DNA of 64,000 nt from Methylocystis heyeri (lineage in GTDB: Bacteria > Pseudomonadota > Alphaproteobacteria > Rhizobiales > Beijerinckiaceae): contig NZ_CP046052.1 of assembly GCF_004802635.2 (NCBI RefSeq), positions 1,302,001-1,366,000 on the forward strand, read 5' to 3'. Every line of letters begins with the position of its first letter. Position 1 is the first letter of the stretch. Shown piece by piece: positions 8,814-16,426 of the stretch. The position numbers were made by a program, and so were the translations under genes. The notes under the pieces were generated by a model. The model searched no databases and was not told the origin of the DNA. It worked only from the letters and a program-made list of their open reading frames with translations.

Positions 8814-9650
8814 TCAGCCGGAGAGTTCTCCGGCGCGGCGGCGGGCGGCTTCGACCGCGCGCTGCAGCAGAGGCCTCATGCCGTCGTCGGCCATCAGGAC
8901 GCCGAGAGCGGCCGCCGTCGTGCCTCCCGGAGAAGTGACGTTCTCGCGCAGAACCGCTGGCGCGGTCTGCTCCGAGCGGCGCATCAGCTCCCCTGCCCCC
9001 GAGACTGTGGCGCGCGCGAGGCGCATGGACAATTCCTCGGGGAGACCAGCGGCGACGCCCGCCGCGGCCAGACATTCGGCGAGATAGAACACATAGGCGG
9101 GGCCGGAGCCCGAGACCGCAGTCACCGCGTCGATGAGCTTTTCGTCGTCGACCCACTCCACCGCGCCGCCGGCGGAAAGCAGCGTCTGGGCGATCGCGCG
9201 TTGTTCGGCGCTGGTTTGCTCGCTCGCGTAAGCGCCGGAAACGCCGCGTCCGATCGAAGCGGGCGTGTTGGGCATGGCGCGCACGAAGGCGCCAGCCGGC
9301 AAACGAACGGCGAGATCTGCGATGCGCTTCCCCGCCAGAATGGACACCAGGAGAGTTTTCGATCCGACCAGCGGCGCAATCGCCGGCGCCGCCGCGTCGA
9401 GCGCCTGCGGCTTCACCGCGAGCAGCAGCACGTCCGCCGGCGCGTCCTGCGTCGAGGCGGAGGCGCGAAGCTCGAAGCCGTTCTCACGGCATATGCGTTC
9501 CGCGTCCGGCGAAGGCGAGGGCTCGAGAACCAGCACCTTTGCGCCGCCCGCTCCTGCGGCCAGGCCCGCGAGCAGAGCGGAGCCCATCTTTCCCGCGCCG
9601 ACGAAGACTATCGAGAGATTTGCGAGTTCGGCAGTCGGCAGCGCGCTCAC
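8814..9650 (-). CDS. proC: Pyrroline-5-carboxylate reductase
   Basis: A 278-residue ProC, the last enzyme of proline synthesis, reducing 1-pyrroline-5-carboxylate with NAD(P)H. The N-terminal Rossmann motif is VFVGAGKMGSALLAGL. Further signatures are LAVKPQ, FVRAMPNTPASIGRG and the C-terminal P5CR pattern AVSGSGPAYVFYLAE plus VTSPGGTTAAAL. It starts at GTG 9650 inside the stop of the upstream YbjN gene (GTGA overlap), so the two are translationally coupled. Frames continuing upstream to 10154 are shadows of YbjN. Confidence 0.95.
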   Translation of the reverse strand: MSALPTAELANLSIVFVGAGKMGSALLAGLAAGAGGAKVLVLEPSPSPDAERICRENGFELRASASTQDAPADVLLLAVKPQALDAAAPAIAPLVGSKTLLVSILAGKRIADLAVRLPAGAFVRAMPNTPASIGRGVSGAYASEQTSAEQRAIAQTLLSAGGAVEWVDDEKLIDAVTAVSGSGPAYVFYLAECLAAAGVAAGLPEELSMRLARATVSGAGELMRRSEQTAPAVLRENVTSPGGTTAAALGVLMADDGMRPLLQRAVEAARRRAGELSG

Positions 9651-10147
9651 GCCTCGCCTTTCGTCTCGAAGGTTGCGGATTCGAGGGCTTCCCTTGCGCT
9701 TTTGCCGGTCCAGAGCACGAATTGGAACGCCTGATAATAGCGTTCGCAGGCCGCCAGCGCATTTTCCAGAAGGGCGGCGCATTGCTGCCCCGACGGCTGC
9801 GCGCCGCCGGCGAGCACCAGGCCATGCCGATGCATGGCGACCCCTTCCTTGGGCCAGAGGTCGAAATGCCCCATCCAGAGCTGTTCGTTGATCGCGGCTA
9901 TCAAAGCCGCGATTTCGGCGCGGCGGCGATCGGGAACCTTGAGGTCGAAGGCGCAGCTTATGTGCAGGGTTTCGAGGTCGGCCAGCCAAGTGAAGGCGAC
10001 ATGGTAGTCGGTCCAGCGGCCGGCGACCGATATGCAGATTTCGTCCTCGTCGTCGCGATCGAACGACCAGTCGTTGGTGGCGGCGAGTTGCTCGACCACG
10101 TCCACTGGATGTTCCGCGCGATCTTTTTCTTCTGACACGATCTGCAT
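9647..10147 (-). CDS. YbjN domain protein
   Basis: A 166-residue YbjN-family (type III secretion chaperone-like fold) protein. Typical features are DVVEQLAATNDWSFDRDDEDEI near the N-terminus, a central FTWLADLETLHISCAFDL strand pair, and a C-terminal helix ending in the KGEA tail. The molecular role is unsettled; the family is linked to stress and motility regulation in E. coli. ATG 10147 has AAAGG about eight bases upstream; an in-frame ATG at 10171 is possible. It overlaps proC by four bases, a pairing I believe is conserved in related alphaproteobacteria. Confidence 0.8.
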   Translation of the reverse strand: MQIVSEEKDRAEHPVDVVEQLAATNDWSFDRDDEDEICISVAGRWTDYHVAFTWLADLETLHISCAFDLKVPDRRRAEIAALIAAINEQLWMGHFDLWPKEGVAMHRHGLVLAGGAQPSGQQCAALLENALAACERYYQAFQFVLWTGKSAREALESATFETKGEA

Positions 10148-10540
10148 TAGCCAACCTTTAATGAAAGCCATGGCAACGCTGCTATGAACACAAAGCGGCA
10201 TTGCGACGCTCGGCGCCTGGGCCGGATCGAATCGGTTCAAGGTCACTATAGCCGATCCGACTGAATCTCGGCCAGTTTTCCCTCGCTCCAGCCGCGGCGG
10301 GCCTGCTCGCCATTGCCTCGAACAGTGAAAGATTCGTGAGCTTCGGTCTAGAGTCTGCGGCCGCATTCCACAATTTGCATTGGATAATTCGCTAAAAAAC
10401 TTTGGATAACGCGAGCCTGGAGCGTTTTCGTGCGAAGTGGACGCCCGGCTCGCGTGAAGAAAAGACGATCAAACAGCGCTGAAGACAAAAACGCGGCCCG
10501 TCGGGGGCCGCGCCGGATGCAATATGTTCTCGTCGAAGCC
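10148..10540. other. Intergenic region upstream of ybjN-proC
   Basis: Holds the probable promoter region of ybjN-proC (near 10180-10400, with an AT-richer patch at about 10370-10415) and the L,D-transpeptidase terminator at 10486-10511. No gene is supported. Confidence 0.4.
10486..10511 (-). terminator. Intrinsic terminator of the L,D-transpeptidase gene
   Basis: On the minus strand the perfect stem GCGGCCC / GGGCCGC, with a five-base loop, is followed by GTTTTTGTC. It lies about 30 bases beyond the stop at 10541. Confidence 0.85.
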
Positions 10541-11095
10541 TCAGGGGGCCATGATCACCGGCGAGCCGACGCTCACGCGATCGAAGAGATCGGCGACGTC
10601 CTCGTTCAGCATTCTGATGCAGCCGTATGACGCCGCAGTGCCGATCGAAGAGCGCATCTTGCTGGTGGTGCCGTGGATGGCGACCTGATAGCGATCGAGG
10701 GTCAGGGCGCGCACCCCCATCGGATTATGGGGGGAGCCGCCCCGGATGAAATTCGGCAGTTCGGGATGGTCCTGCTTGACCACCGGCGGGGGCACCCAAT
10801 CCGGATTGACGTATTTGCCTTCGATGGCGGCTGCGCCCGACCACTCCCTGCCCGCTTTGGGAACGGCGACGGGGTAGCTTATCGCCACGCCCTGCCCCAC
10901 GACCAGGAACAGCTTGCGCTGGCGGGCGCTGATGACGATGGTCCCCGGCTGATAGGAGGGAGAAAAGGAAACCATGTTGCGGGCGGCCGCCTCCTGCGGC
11001 GCCGAGGCCGCGCCAAGCAAAACGACAGCGCCGACAGCGAGAGCATTCAACAGGCGCGCGCTCGCGGCGCGCCCGAACAGCGAAGACAGGCCCAT
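10541..11095 (-). CDS. L,D-transpeptidase (YkuD/ErfK family)
   Basis: A 184-residue exported L,D-transpeptidase that would make 3-3 peptidoglycan cross-links or attach proteins to the wall. A signal peptide covers about residues 1-40 (ending in EAAAR). The YkuD domain follows, with the catalytic signature IHGTTSKMRSSIGTAASYGCIRM in family layout: His of HGT and Cys of SYGCIRM. ATG 11095 has AAGGG eight bases upstream. A GTG at 11104 would add three residues. It is transcribed divergently from the TIR-PAN gene and ends at a clear terminator. Confidence 0.92.
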   Translation of the reverse strand: MGLSSLFGRAASARLLNALAVGAVVLLGAASAPQEAAARNMVSFSPSYQPGTIVISARQRKLFLVVGQGVAISYPVAVPKAGREWSGAAAIEGKYVNPDWVPPPVVKQDHPELPNFIRGGSPHNPMGVRALTLDRYQVAIHGTTSKMRSSIGTAASYGCIRMLNEDVADLFDRVSVGSPVIMAP

Positions 11096-11371
11096 GGGAC
11101 TCACCCTTACGCTTGGCCCCGACAGGCCAAATAGATCGTGACAAAAATCATTCTATCTTTCGCCCCATTTTTGTCTAAAGCTTCTTGGACTTTCGGTTAG
11201 TGGATATCACTAAGATTTCGTTATGTGTTGCGGTTTCGCAACAGTGATGGAAACTTGCGCTGAAGCCCGACCTTTTTTTCTCTCCCGGCCGGCGGCGCGC
11301 CCACGGAGTCGTCAAGCCCCCGCGCGGCTTCGGCTTTCGCGCCCCGACACCCCCTGCAGCGAGGAATTTTC

Positions 11372-13201
11372 GTGTCCGACGTCTTCATGAGTTATGCGCG
11401 CGAGGACGAGCAGCGCGTCGCTCCCATCGTCGAGAAGCTTGCGGCCTTCGGCCTTCGGCTATGGCCGGCGGGGCCCGCCGGAAATGGCGGAAGCTGGGAC
11501 GAGAGCGAGGTGAACGAGCGGCTTCGGGAGGCGAAAGCGGTTCTGGTCTGCTGGACGAGCCATTCCGCGCATTCCGTGCGGGTGAACGGCGAGGCCTCGG
11601 TCGCCCAATCCAGCGCGAAGCTCGTCTCCTGCCTGCTGGAGGAATGCAAGGCGCCGTCACAGTTCCAGTCGAACGACGCGCCGGACCTTTCCGGCTGGAA
11701 CGGCGACGCCCAGCATTTGGGATGGCGCGCCCTCATCGAAAAACTCGCCGCCCTCACGGGCCGCCCGGGCCTGCCGGCCCTCGGCGAGGCCCTCGGCGCT
11801 GCGAGCGACCGTGAGCTTTTGGGTTGGACGCAACGCTTCCCGGAGGATCCTCATGCGGACGCGCTTCGCGGAGAAATCGAGAAAAGAGAGCGCAGCCGCT
11901 TCAAGGAAGAAATCAACTCGGCGCAAAGCGCGCTTTCCGACGCCGCCAGATTGTTCGAGCAATCGAAGAGCGGCGTTCTCAACGAATGTTCGGCCGCCTT
12001 CGAAAAGTGGATCGGCGACCTGCGAAACGCCGCATACGACGCGCGTCCCAACGTCTCCGAGGCTCTGTCGTCGCCGGAATGGCTCAGTTCCGGCGCGCTC
12101 CAGCAGCTCGCGTCCGAGCGCGACGCAGCGGTGAAGGAGGCGAAAAGCGCGGCGGAGGCGCGCGAAGAAGCCCTGAAGCGAAGGGAAGTCGCCCATGAGG
12201 TGCGAGACGCTGCGCTGCTGAAGGCCAAACGCGCGGAAACCGCCCTCGCCGCAGCGGAAGCCGAAGAAGCCTCCTACAAATCCAGGCGCACGCCGGCATG
12301 GATTCTCGCCGCATGCCTCGGCTCCGCTCTCGCCGGAGGACTCGCCTATCGAACCGCCTCCGGTTCCGGCGTCGATGGGGCGTCGGTCGAGCAGGCGAAA
12401 CAGCAAGCGGCCCAGGGCGCCGGCGAGCTTGCGGCCGCGCGCGACAGTTTGAAAATCCAGGACGAGACTATTGCGCAACTGCGGGCCGCTGCATCGCAAT
12501 CGGCGCCCGAGCGCCGCGAGTTCGAGACGCAGCTCAAGCGCAAGAATGCGGAGCTCGAGGAAAAGACCGAGGCCCTGAAAGCCGCAGCCGAGAAGGTCGC
12601 GAAGCTGGAGGCCGCGCTGAACGCAGCCAATGCCCAGCCCGAAGGCCTCCGCAAAACGTCGGCCCCGGGCGGGGCGCCCGGCGCCGAAAAGTCTTCGACC
12701 GCAGCTGCGCTGGACGAGAGCCAGCCGCGCCTCGCGATCAAGTTCAACACTTTCGACAGCGGCGACATCCAGGGGAAAGACCTCGGGAAGATCCCGAGCC
12801 CGAGCGCCGAGGATTGCGCCGCCGCCTGCCGCGACAATCCCGCCTGCCGCGCCTACAGCTACGACAAGTGGAACCATATCTGTTTTCCCAAATCCAGCGT
12901 GGGGTCGTTGAGGCTCGAACCGAGGGCTATATCCGGCGTGATCCAGGGCGGCCCCAACCCCAAGCTGGCGACATCCCGCATCATCATGGAGCGTTATCGC
13001 GGCAGGGCCTTCCCCGGCGCGGGCTACAAGACCCCGAATGCGGGAAAGCCGCAGGACTGCGAGGATATCTGCCGGCGCGACGAAGCCTGCGTCGCCTATA
13101 CTTTCCTGTGGTCCAGCCGCAAATGCCAGTTGATGGAGTCGACCGGGGAATATTTTCCAAATCAGGAAGCCGACAGCGGCGGGAAAAAACAGGAGCGTTG
13201 A
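11372..13201 (+). CDS. TIR-coiled coil-TM-double PAN/Apple protein
   Basis: A 609-residue multidomain protein. Residues 1-125 form a TIR domain (VFMSYAREDEQRVAPIVEKL; Glu74 in VNGEASVAQ sits where bacterial TIR enzymes place a catalytic glutamate). Residues 165-305 are Ala/Glu/Lys-rich coiled coil. A single transmembrane helix spans about 309-327, and 335-425 is a second coiled coil. Two PAN/Apple modules end the protein, with Cys482/486/492/504 and Cys563/567/573/585 in the C-x3-C-x5-C-x11-C spacing. This predicts a cytoplasmic TIR and a periplasmic disulfide-bonded PAN pair, like a receptor. GTG 11372 has GAGGA seven bases upstream. A glycan or protein ligand for PAN and NAD cleavage by TIR are inferences. 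Confidence 0.8.
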   Translation: MSDVFMSYAREDEQRVAPIVEKLAAFGLRLWPAGPAGNGGSWDESEVNERLREAKAVLVCWTSHSAHSVRVNGEASVAQSSAKLVSCLLEECKAPSQFQSNDAPDLSGWNGDAQHLGWRALIEKLAALTGRPGLPALGEALGAASDRELLGWTQRFPEDPHADALRGEIEKRERSRFKEEINSAQSALSDAARLFEQSKSGVLNECSAAFEKWIGDLRNAAYDARPNVSEALSSPEWLSSGALQQLASERDAAVKEAKSAAEAREEALKRREVAHEVRDAALLKAKRAETALAAAEAEEASYKSRRTPAWILAACLGSALAGGLAYRTASGSGVDGASVEQAKQQAAQGAGELAAARDSLKIQDETIAQLRAAASQSAPERREFETQLKRKNAELEEKTEALKAAAEKVAKLEAALNAANAQPEGLRKTSAPGGAPGAEKSSTAAALDESQPRLAIKFNTFDSGDIQGKDLGKIPSPSAEDCAAACRDNPACRAYSYDKWNHICFPKSSVGSLRLEPRAISGVIQGGPNPKLATSRIIMERYRGRAFPGAGYKTPNAGKPQDCEDICRRDEACVAYTFLWSSRKCQLMESTGEYFPNQEADSGGKKQER

Positions 13202-13313
13202 CCCTGTGACGGCGCGGGCGGGCGCCGCCCTCGCTGGTTTTTTCGATCCCGCGCGACTAGCTGCAGAAAGCGCGCTTGCGAAACGTCGGATCGACGAATT
13301 AGAACCAAGCCGA

Positions 13314-14195
13314 ATGACTCAATCGCCGCCCATCATCTTCGACCGCGCCCTCGTGCGTAAGCGTCTGGCCCGCGCCCTCGAAAAGGGCGCGCCCGATTTC
13401 CTGATGCAGCGCGCCGCCGAGGATCTGCAGGACCGCCTGTTTGCGATCCGCAGGGAGTTTCCCCGCGCGCTCGATCTCGCGACCCCGACGGCTCATTTCG
13501 CGCAAGTGCTGGCGGCGCGCGCGCAGGCGGCCCCGCTGCGGGCAGCGGCGACCTTCCCCTCGGCGGCGGAGACCGGCGTTCGCGTGGCGGCGGATGAAGA
13601 AGCCCTGCCCTTCGCGCCCCAGTCGCTCGATCTGGTGGTGTCCGGCATGGCCCTGCAGTGGGTCAACGATCTACCCGGCGTTTTCGCCCAGGTGAGACGC
13701 AGCCTCGCGCCCGATGGGCTTTTTCTGGCCTGCATGGCCGGCGGCTCCAGCCTGACCGAGTTGCGCCAGGCGCTGGCGCAGGCGGAAGCGGAAATTCTGG
13801 GCGGAGCCAGTCCCCGGGTCTCGCCCTTCGTGGAGGTGCGCGATCTGGGGTCCCTGCTCCAGCGCGCCGGCTTTGCGCTGCCGGTGACCGACGCCGACGT
13901 CTTCACCTTGCGTTACGACTCCATGTTTGCGCTCTGCCGCGATCTGCGCGCCATGGGCGCCGCCAATGCGCTGGCGGCGGGTTCCCGGCGACCCCTTCGC
14001 CGTTCGGTCTTCCTGCGCGCCGCCCAGATCTACGCCGAGAAATTCTCCGATACCGACGGGCGCGTGCGCGCGAGTTTCGAGATCATATGGCTTTCCGGCT
14101 GGGCCCCGCACGAGAGCCAGCAAAAGCCCCTAAAACCCGGTTCGGCGCAGATGCGGCTGGCCGACGCGCTCAAGGCGACTTCCGAGAAAAGCTAG
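13314..14195 (+). CDS. NDUFAF5-like SAM-fold protein
   Basis: A 293-residue methyltransferase-fold protein of the BioC/NDUFAF5-like group. The N-terminus PPIIFDRALVRKRLARAL is the hallmark of this alphaproteobacterial and mitochondrial family; NDUFAF5 hydroxylates an arginine of complex I subunit NDUFS7. FAPQSLDLVVSGMALQWVNDLPGVF and LAPDGLFLA are the methyltransferase motifs that remain. The SAM-binding motif I is eroded to LDLATPTAHFA, without the usual glycines. ATG 13314 gives the family N-terminus. The frame extends to a GTG at 13206 just after the TIR gene, without homology. No complex I genes are nearby. Confidence 0.75.
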   Translation: MTQSPPIIFDRALVRKRLARALEKGAPDFLMQRAAEDLQDRLFAIRREFPRALDLATPTAHFAQVLAARAQAAPLRAAATFPSAAETGVRVAADEEALPFAPQSLDLVVSGMALQWVNDLPGVFAQVRRSLAPDGLFLACMAGGSSLTELRQALAQAEAEILGGASPRVSPFVEVRDLGSLLQRAGFALPVTDADVFTLRYDSMFALCRDLRAMGAANALAAGSRRPLRRSVFLRAAQIYAEKFSDTDGRVRASFEIIWLSGWAPHESQQKPLKPGSAQMRLADALKATSEKS

Positions 14196-14197
14196 GC

Positions 14198-14322
14198 CGT
14201 CATTGCGAGCGTAGCGTAGCAATCCAGAAGAACAAACCAGATTGCTTTGAAGGTTAGACCGCTGCAATCCTATTTTTCATGCTGGCGTGACTCTGGGTTG
14301 CTTCGCTTCGCTCGCAATGACG
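14198..14322. repeat. Dispersed palindromic repeat, family A
   Basis: GTCATTGCGAGCGTAGCGTAGCAATCCAG at the left is mirrored at the right by CTCTGGGTTGCTTCGC and CTCGCAATGACG, with about 60 unrelated bases between. It sits between the convergent methyltransferase and glycosyltransferase genes. Confidence 0.75.
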
Positions 14323-14330
14323 GGAGCACA

Positions 14331-15635
14331 TTACTTTCGGCGCCGCGCCAACTGCGCAATCCTTTGGGCGGCGGCGGCGGGGCCATCCTCCGCGGCGATG
14401 CGCGGCGCGAGCTCGCCCGCACACCGGGCGTAATCGGGTTTTTCCAACAAAGCCGCAAGCTCCACCGCGAGCCTTGTCCCCGAGACTTTCCGGCCCGGCA
14501 GCGCGCGTGCGACGCCCAGCCGCGCGAGTCTGGCGGAATTATCCTGCTGATCGCCGAGAAAGGGCGTGACGAGCTGCGGCTTTCCGGCCCGCAGCGCTTG
14601 CCCGCTGGTTCCGATCCCGCCATGGTGGGCGACGGCCAGCGCGCGCGGAAACAGCTGCGAATGCGGCACATAGCCGGCGACATGGACACTCGCTGGCGCG
14701 CCGGCGCGCAGCTCTTCCACATCCTCTTTATCTGCGAGCAGGATCGCCCGTTTTCCAAGGCTCTGGGCCGCCTCGACGCAGGCGCGGTAATGCGCGTGAA
14801 GGCCGTGGCTGACGAAACTGCCGAGCGTGAAAACCACCGGCGCTTCTCCCGCCTCGAGAAACTCCTCCAGCAACGCCGCTTCTTCCTCGCTCATCGAGGT
14901 CGCGGCGTCGTGAAAGCTGTGCCCGGCGACCAAAAGATTGGGCGAGTGATCGGGGCGCGGCGGCGCCAGCAAAGCCGAGTGCAGGCCAATGGTCGGAATA
15001 TCTCGCGCCACTCCGCGAAAGAGCGCAAAGGGGCCCGGATTGGGCAGGCCGAGATCACGCCTGAAACGCCGCAAAGGAGCGGCCCAGCGATCCGCCAGCT
15101 CCGCAAAAAGCCCGAGCATCGCGCGATTGTAGGCCAGCGAAAGCCGCGCCCTGGGCTCCGGGATGAAAGGAGCGCGGGAGCCGAGCGGCGGATCGTAAGC
15201 CGAATAGAGCAGCATCGGGGAAAGCGTGACCAGAGCGAGCGGAATCCCGAGTTTTTCCGCCGCCGCATGCGCGGAAAAGGCGATGCTGTGCGCGACGACG
15301 GTCGCCGCGCCAGCGCTTATCGCCAATAATTGCTCATAGGATTGGTGGAGATGCGGGAAGATCAAATCCCGGAACAGGAAGCCGTCATCCTCGCTCATGC
15401 GCCGCGCCAGCCCGCCCATGTCGAGGCCGAGGCGCGCGCGAATGTCCGCCAGACTCGGCGAGATCGGAGTAAAACCCAGCCCGTGAGCCTCCACACGCTC
15501 GCGATGGTCCGAGGAAGACGCGACGACGACGGAAAAACCCTCGCGTTGGAGAGCCTGTCCCAGCGCGATGAAGGGATGGAGATCGCCCAGCGAGCCGAAG
15601 GTGACGATGAGGATTTTGGGCAGCGCGGCGCACAT
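14331..15635 (-). CDS. GT1-family glycosyltransferase
   Basis: A 434-residue UDP-glycosyltransferase-like (GT-B fold, MGT/rhamnosyltransferase type) enzyme. The N-terminal domain starts ILIVTFGSLGDLHPFIALGQAL, the typical acceptor-domain start of this family. The C-terminal donor domain has VVFTLGSFVSHG, then VAGYVPHSQLFPRALAVAHHGGIGTSGQALRAGKP, the PSPG-like nucleotide-sugar motif with HHGG and TPFLGDQQDN. The likely acceptor is a lipid, sterol-like or secondary metabolite; it cannot be told from sequence. It is monocistronic and convergent with the methyltransferase gene. Confidence 0.88.
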   Translation of the reverse strand: MCAALPKILIVTFGSLGDLHPFIALGQALQREGFSVVVASSSDHRERVEAHGLGFTPISPSLADIRARLGLDMGGLARRMSEDDGFLFRDLIFPHLHQSYEQLLAISAGAATVVAHSIAFSAHAAAEKLGIPLALVTLSPMLLYSAYDPPLGSRAPFIPEPRARLSLAYNRAMLGLFAELADRWAAPLRRFRRDLGLPNPGPFALFRGVARDIPTIGLHSALLAPPRPDHSPNLLVAGHSFHDAATSMSEEEAALLEEFLEAGEAPVVFTLGSFVSHGLHAHYRACVEAAQSLGKRAILLADKEDVEELRAGAPASVHVAGYVPHSQLFPRALAVAHHGGIGTSGQALRAGKPQLVTPFLGDQQDNSARLARLGVARALPGRKVSGTRLAVELAALLEKPDYARCAGELAPRIAAEDGPAAAAQRIAQLARRRK

Positions 15636-15888
15636 CGGTTGAACTATTCCTGAAGGCTGCGCAAATCTACAATGAAATTATAGGGAATCTGCTGAAGGGC
15701 GGAATCATTCGATTGGAGGCGACCATACCTCCCCGCCTGCGGCTATCGAATGCACACATGTCATGGCCGGGCTTCAGGGGAATTCGATGAAGGGAAGAAC
15801 CATGGAACGTGGGGCTGTTCATTCCTTGATCGGATTCCCCTGATTTCGCGACAATGTCGCACGGATTCTCCGGCGATTGTGTGAGAAG
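15636..15888. repeat. Intergenic region with two nested inverted repeats
   Basis: Arms 15774-15793 and 15824-15843 are 20-base inverted repeats agreeing at 18 positions (TCAGGGGAAT... against its complement) around a 30-base spacer. A second, weaker inverted pair (CATTCGAT / ATCGAATG, about 15706-15752) lies to the left. The region separates the glycosyltransferase from the psiE remnant. Confidence 0.6.
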
Positions 15889-16388
15889 ATGGCGGCAGGC
15901 CATGTCGCAGATGCGGAGCTTGCCGGGACAATGAGCGATCTTGGAAACGAGAAGCCTCCGACCGTTCGCCGGTTGCGGCAAACTATAGACCCGATCGGCT
16001 ATTTGCTTACGGAGGGCTTCCACCTACTCGGGCTTTTCGCAATCGGGGCCGCGACCGTCTGGGCCGCGCTGAAGGCGTTTCTCGAAATGTCCACCAAAGG
16101 ACACGCCTCGATCGAAGACCTCTTGCTGCTCTTCATTTATCTCGAAATCGGATCGATGGTCGGCATTTATTTTCGCACCAACCACATGCCGGTGCGTTTC
16201 CTGCTCTATGTGGGCTCACGGCGCTGACCCGCCACATGATCGGCTATGTGCAGAAAGAGGCTTCCCCAGACCTCGGGGTTCTTATTCTCGCCGGCGCGAC
16301 GCTGATCCTGTCTCTGGCGGTCTTGACGATTCGATATGCCTCCGCGCGCTTCTCGGAGTCGGCCATAGGACGAAGAGACTCCGAATAA
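15889..16388 (+). pseudogene. psiE: psiE-like gene with a frameshift
   Basis: The reading frame to 16227 gives the first part of a PsiE (phosphate-starvation-inducible membrane) protein: two hydrophobic helices, then IEDLLLLFIYLEIGSMVGIYF and MPVRFLLYVG. At 16212-16215 the frame breaks. The next frame continues without a gap as TALTRHMIGYVQKE, then VLILAGATLILSLAVLTIRY and ends at TAA 16386-16388, which is the rest of PsiE. One missing base in the GGG run at 16212-16214 explains it. This is either a real inactivation or an assembly error. The start could be ATG 15889 or 15931. Confidence 0.75.
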
Positions 16389-16426
16389 CGCCTGCGCAGC
16401 GAGGGCGCAGCGAAGCGGTCGCCATA

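Noticed and set aside
13206-13313. N-terminal extension of the NDUFAF5-like protein from GTG 13206
   Set aside because: The family N-terminus begins at the ATG at 13314, and the extension has no homology.
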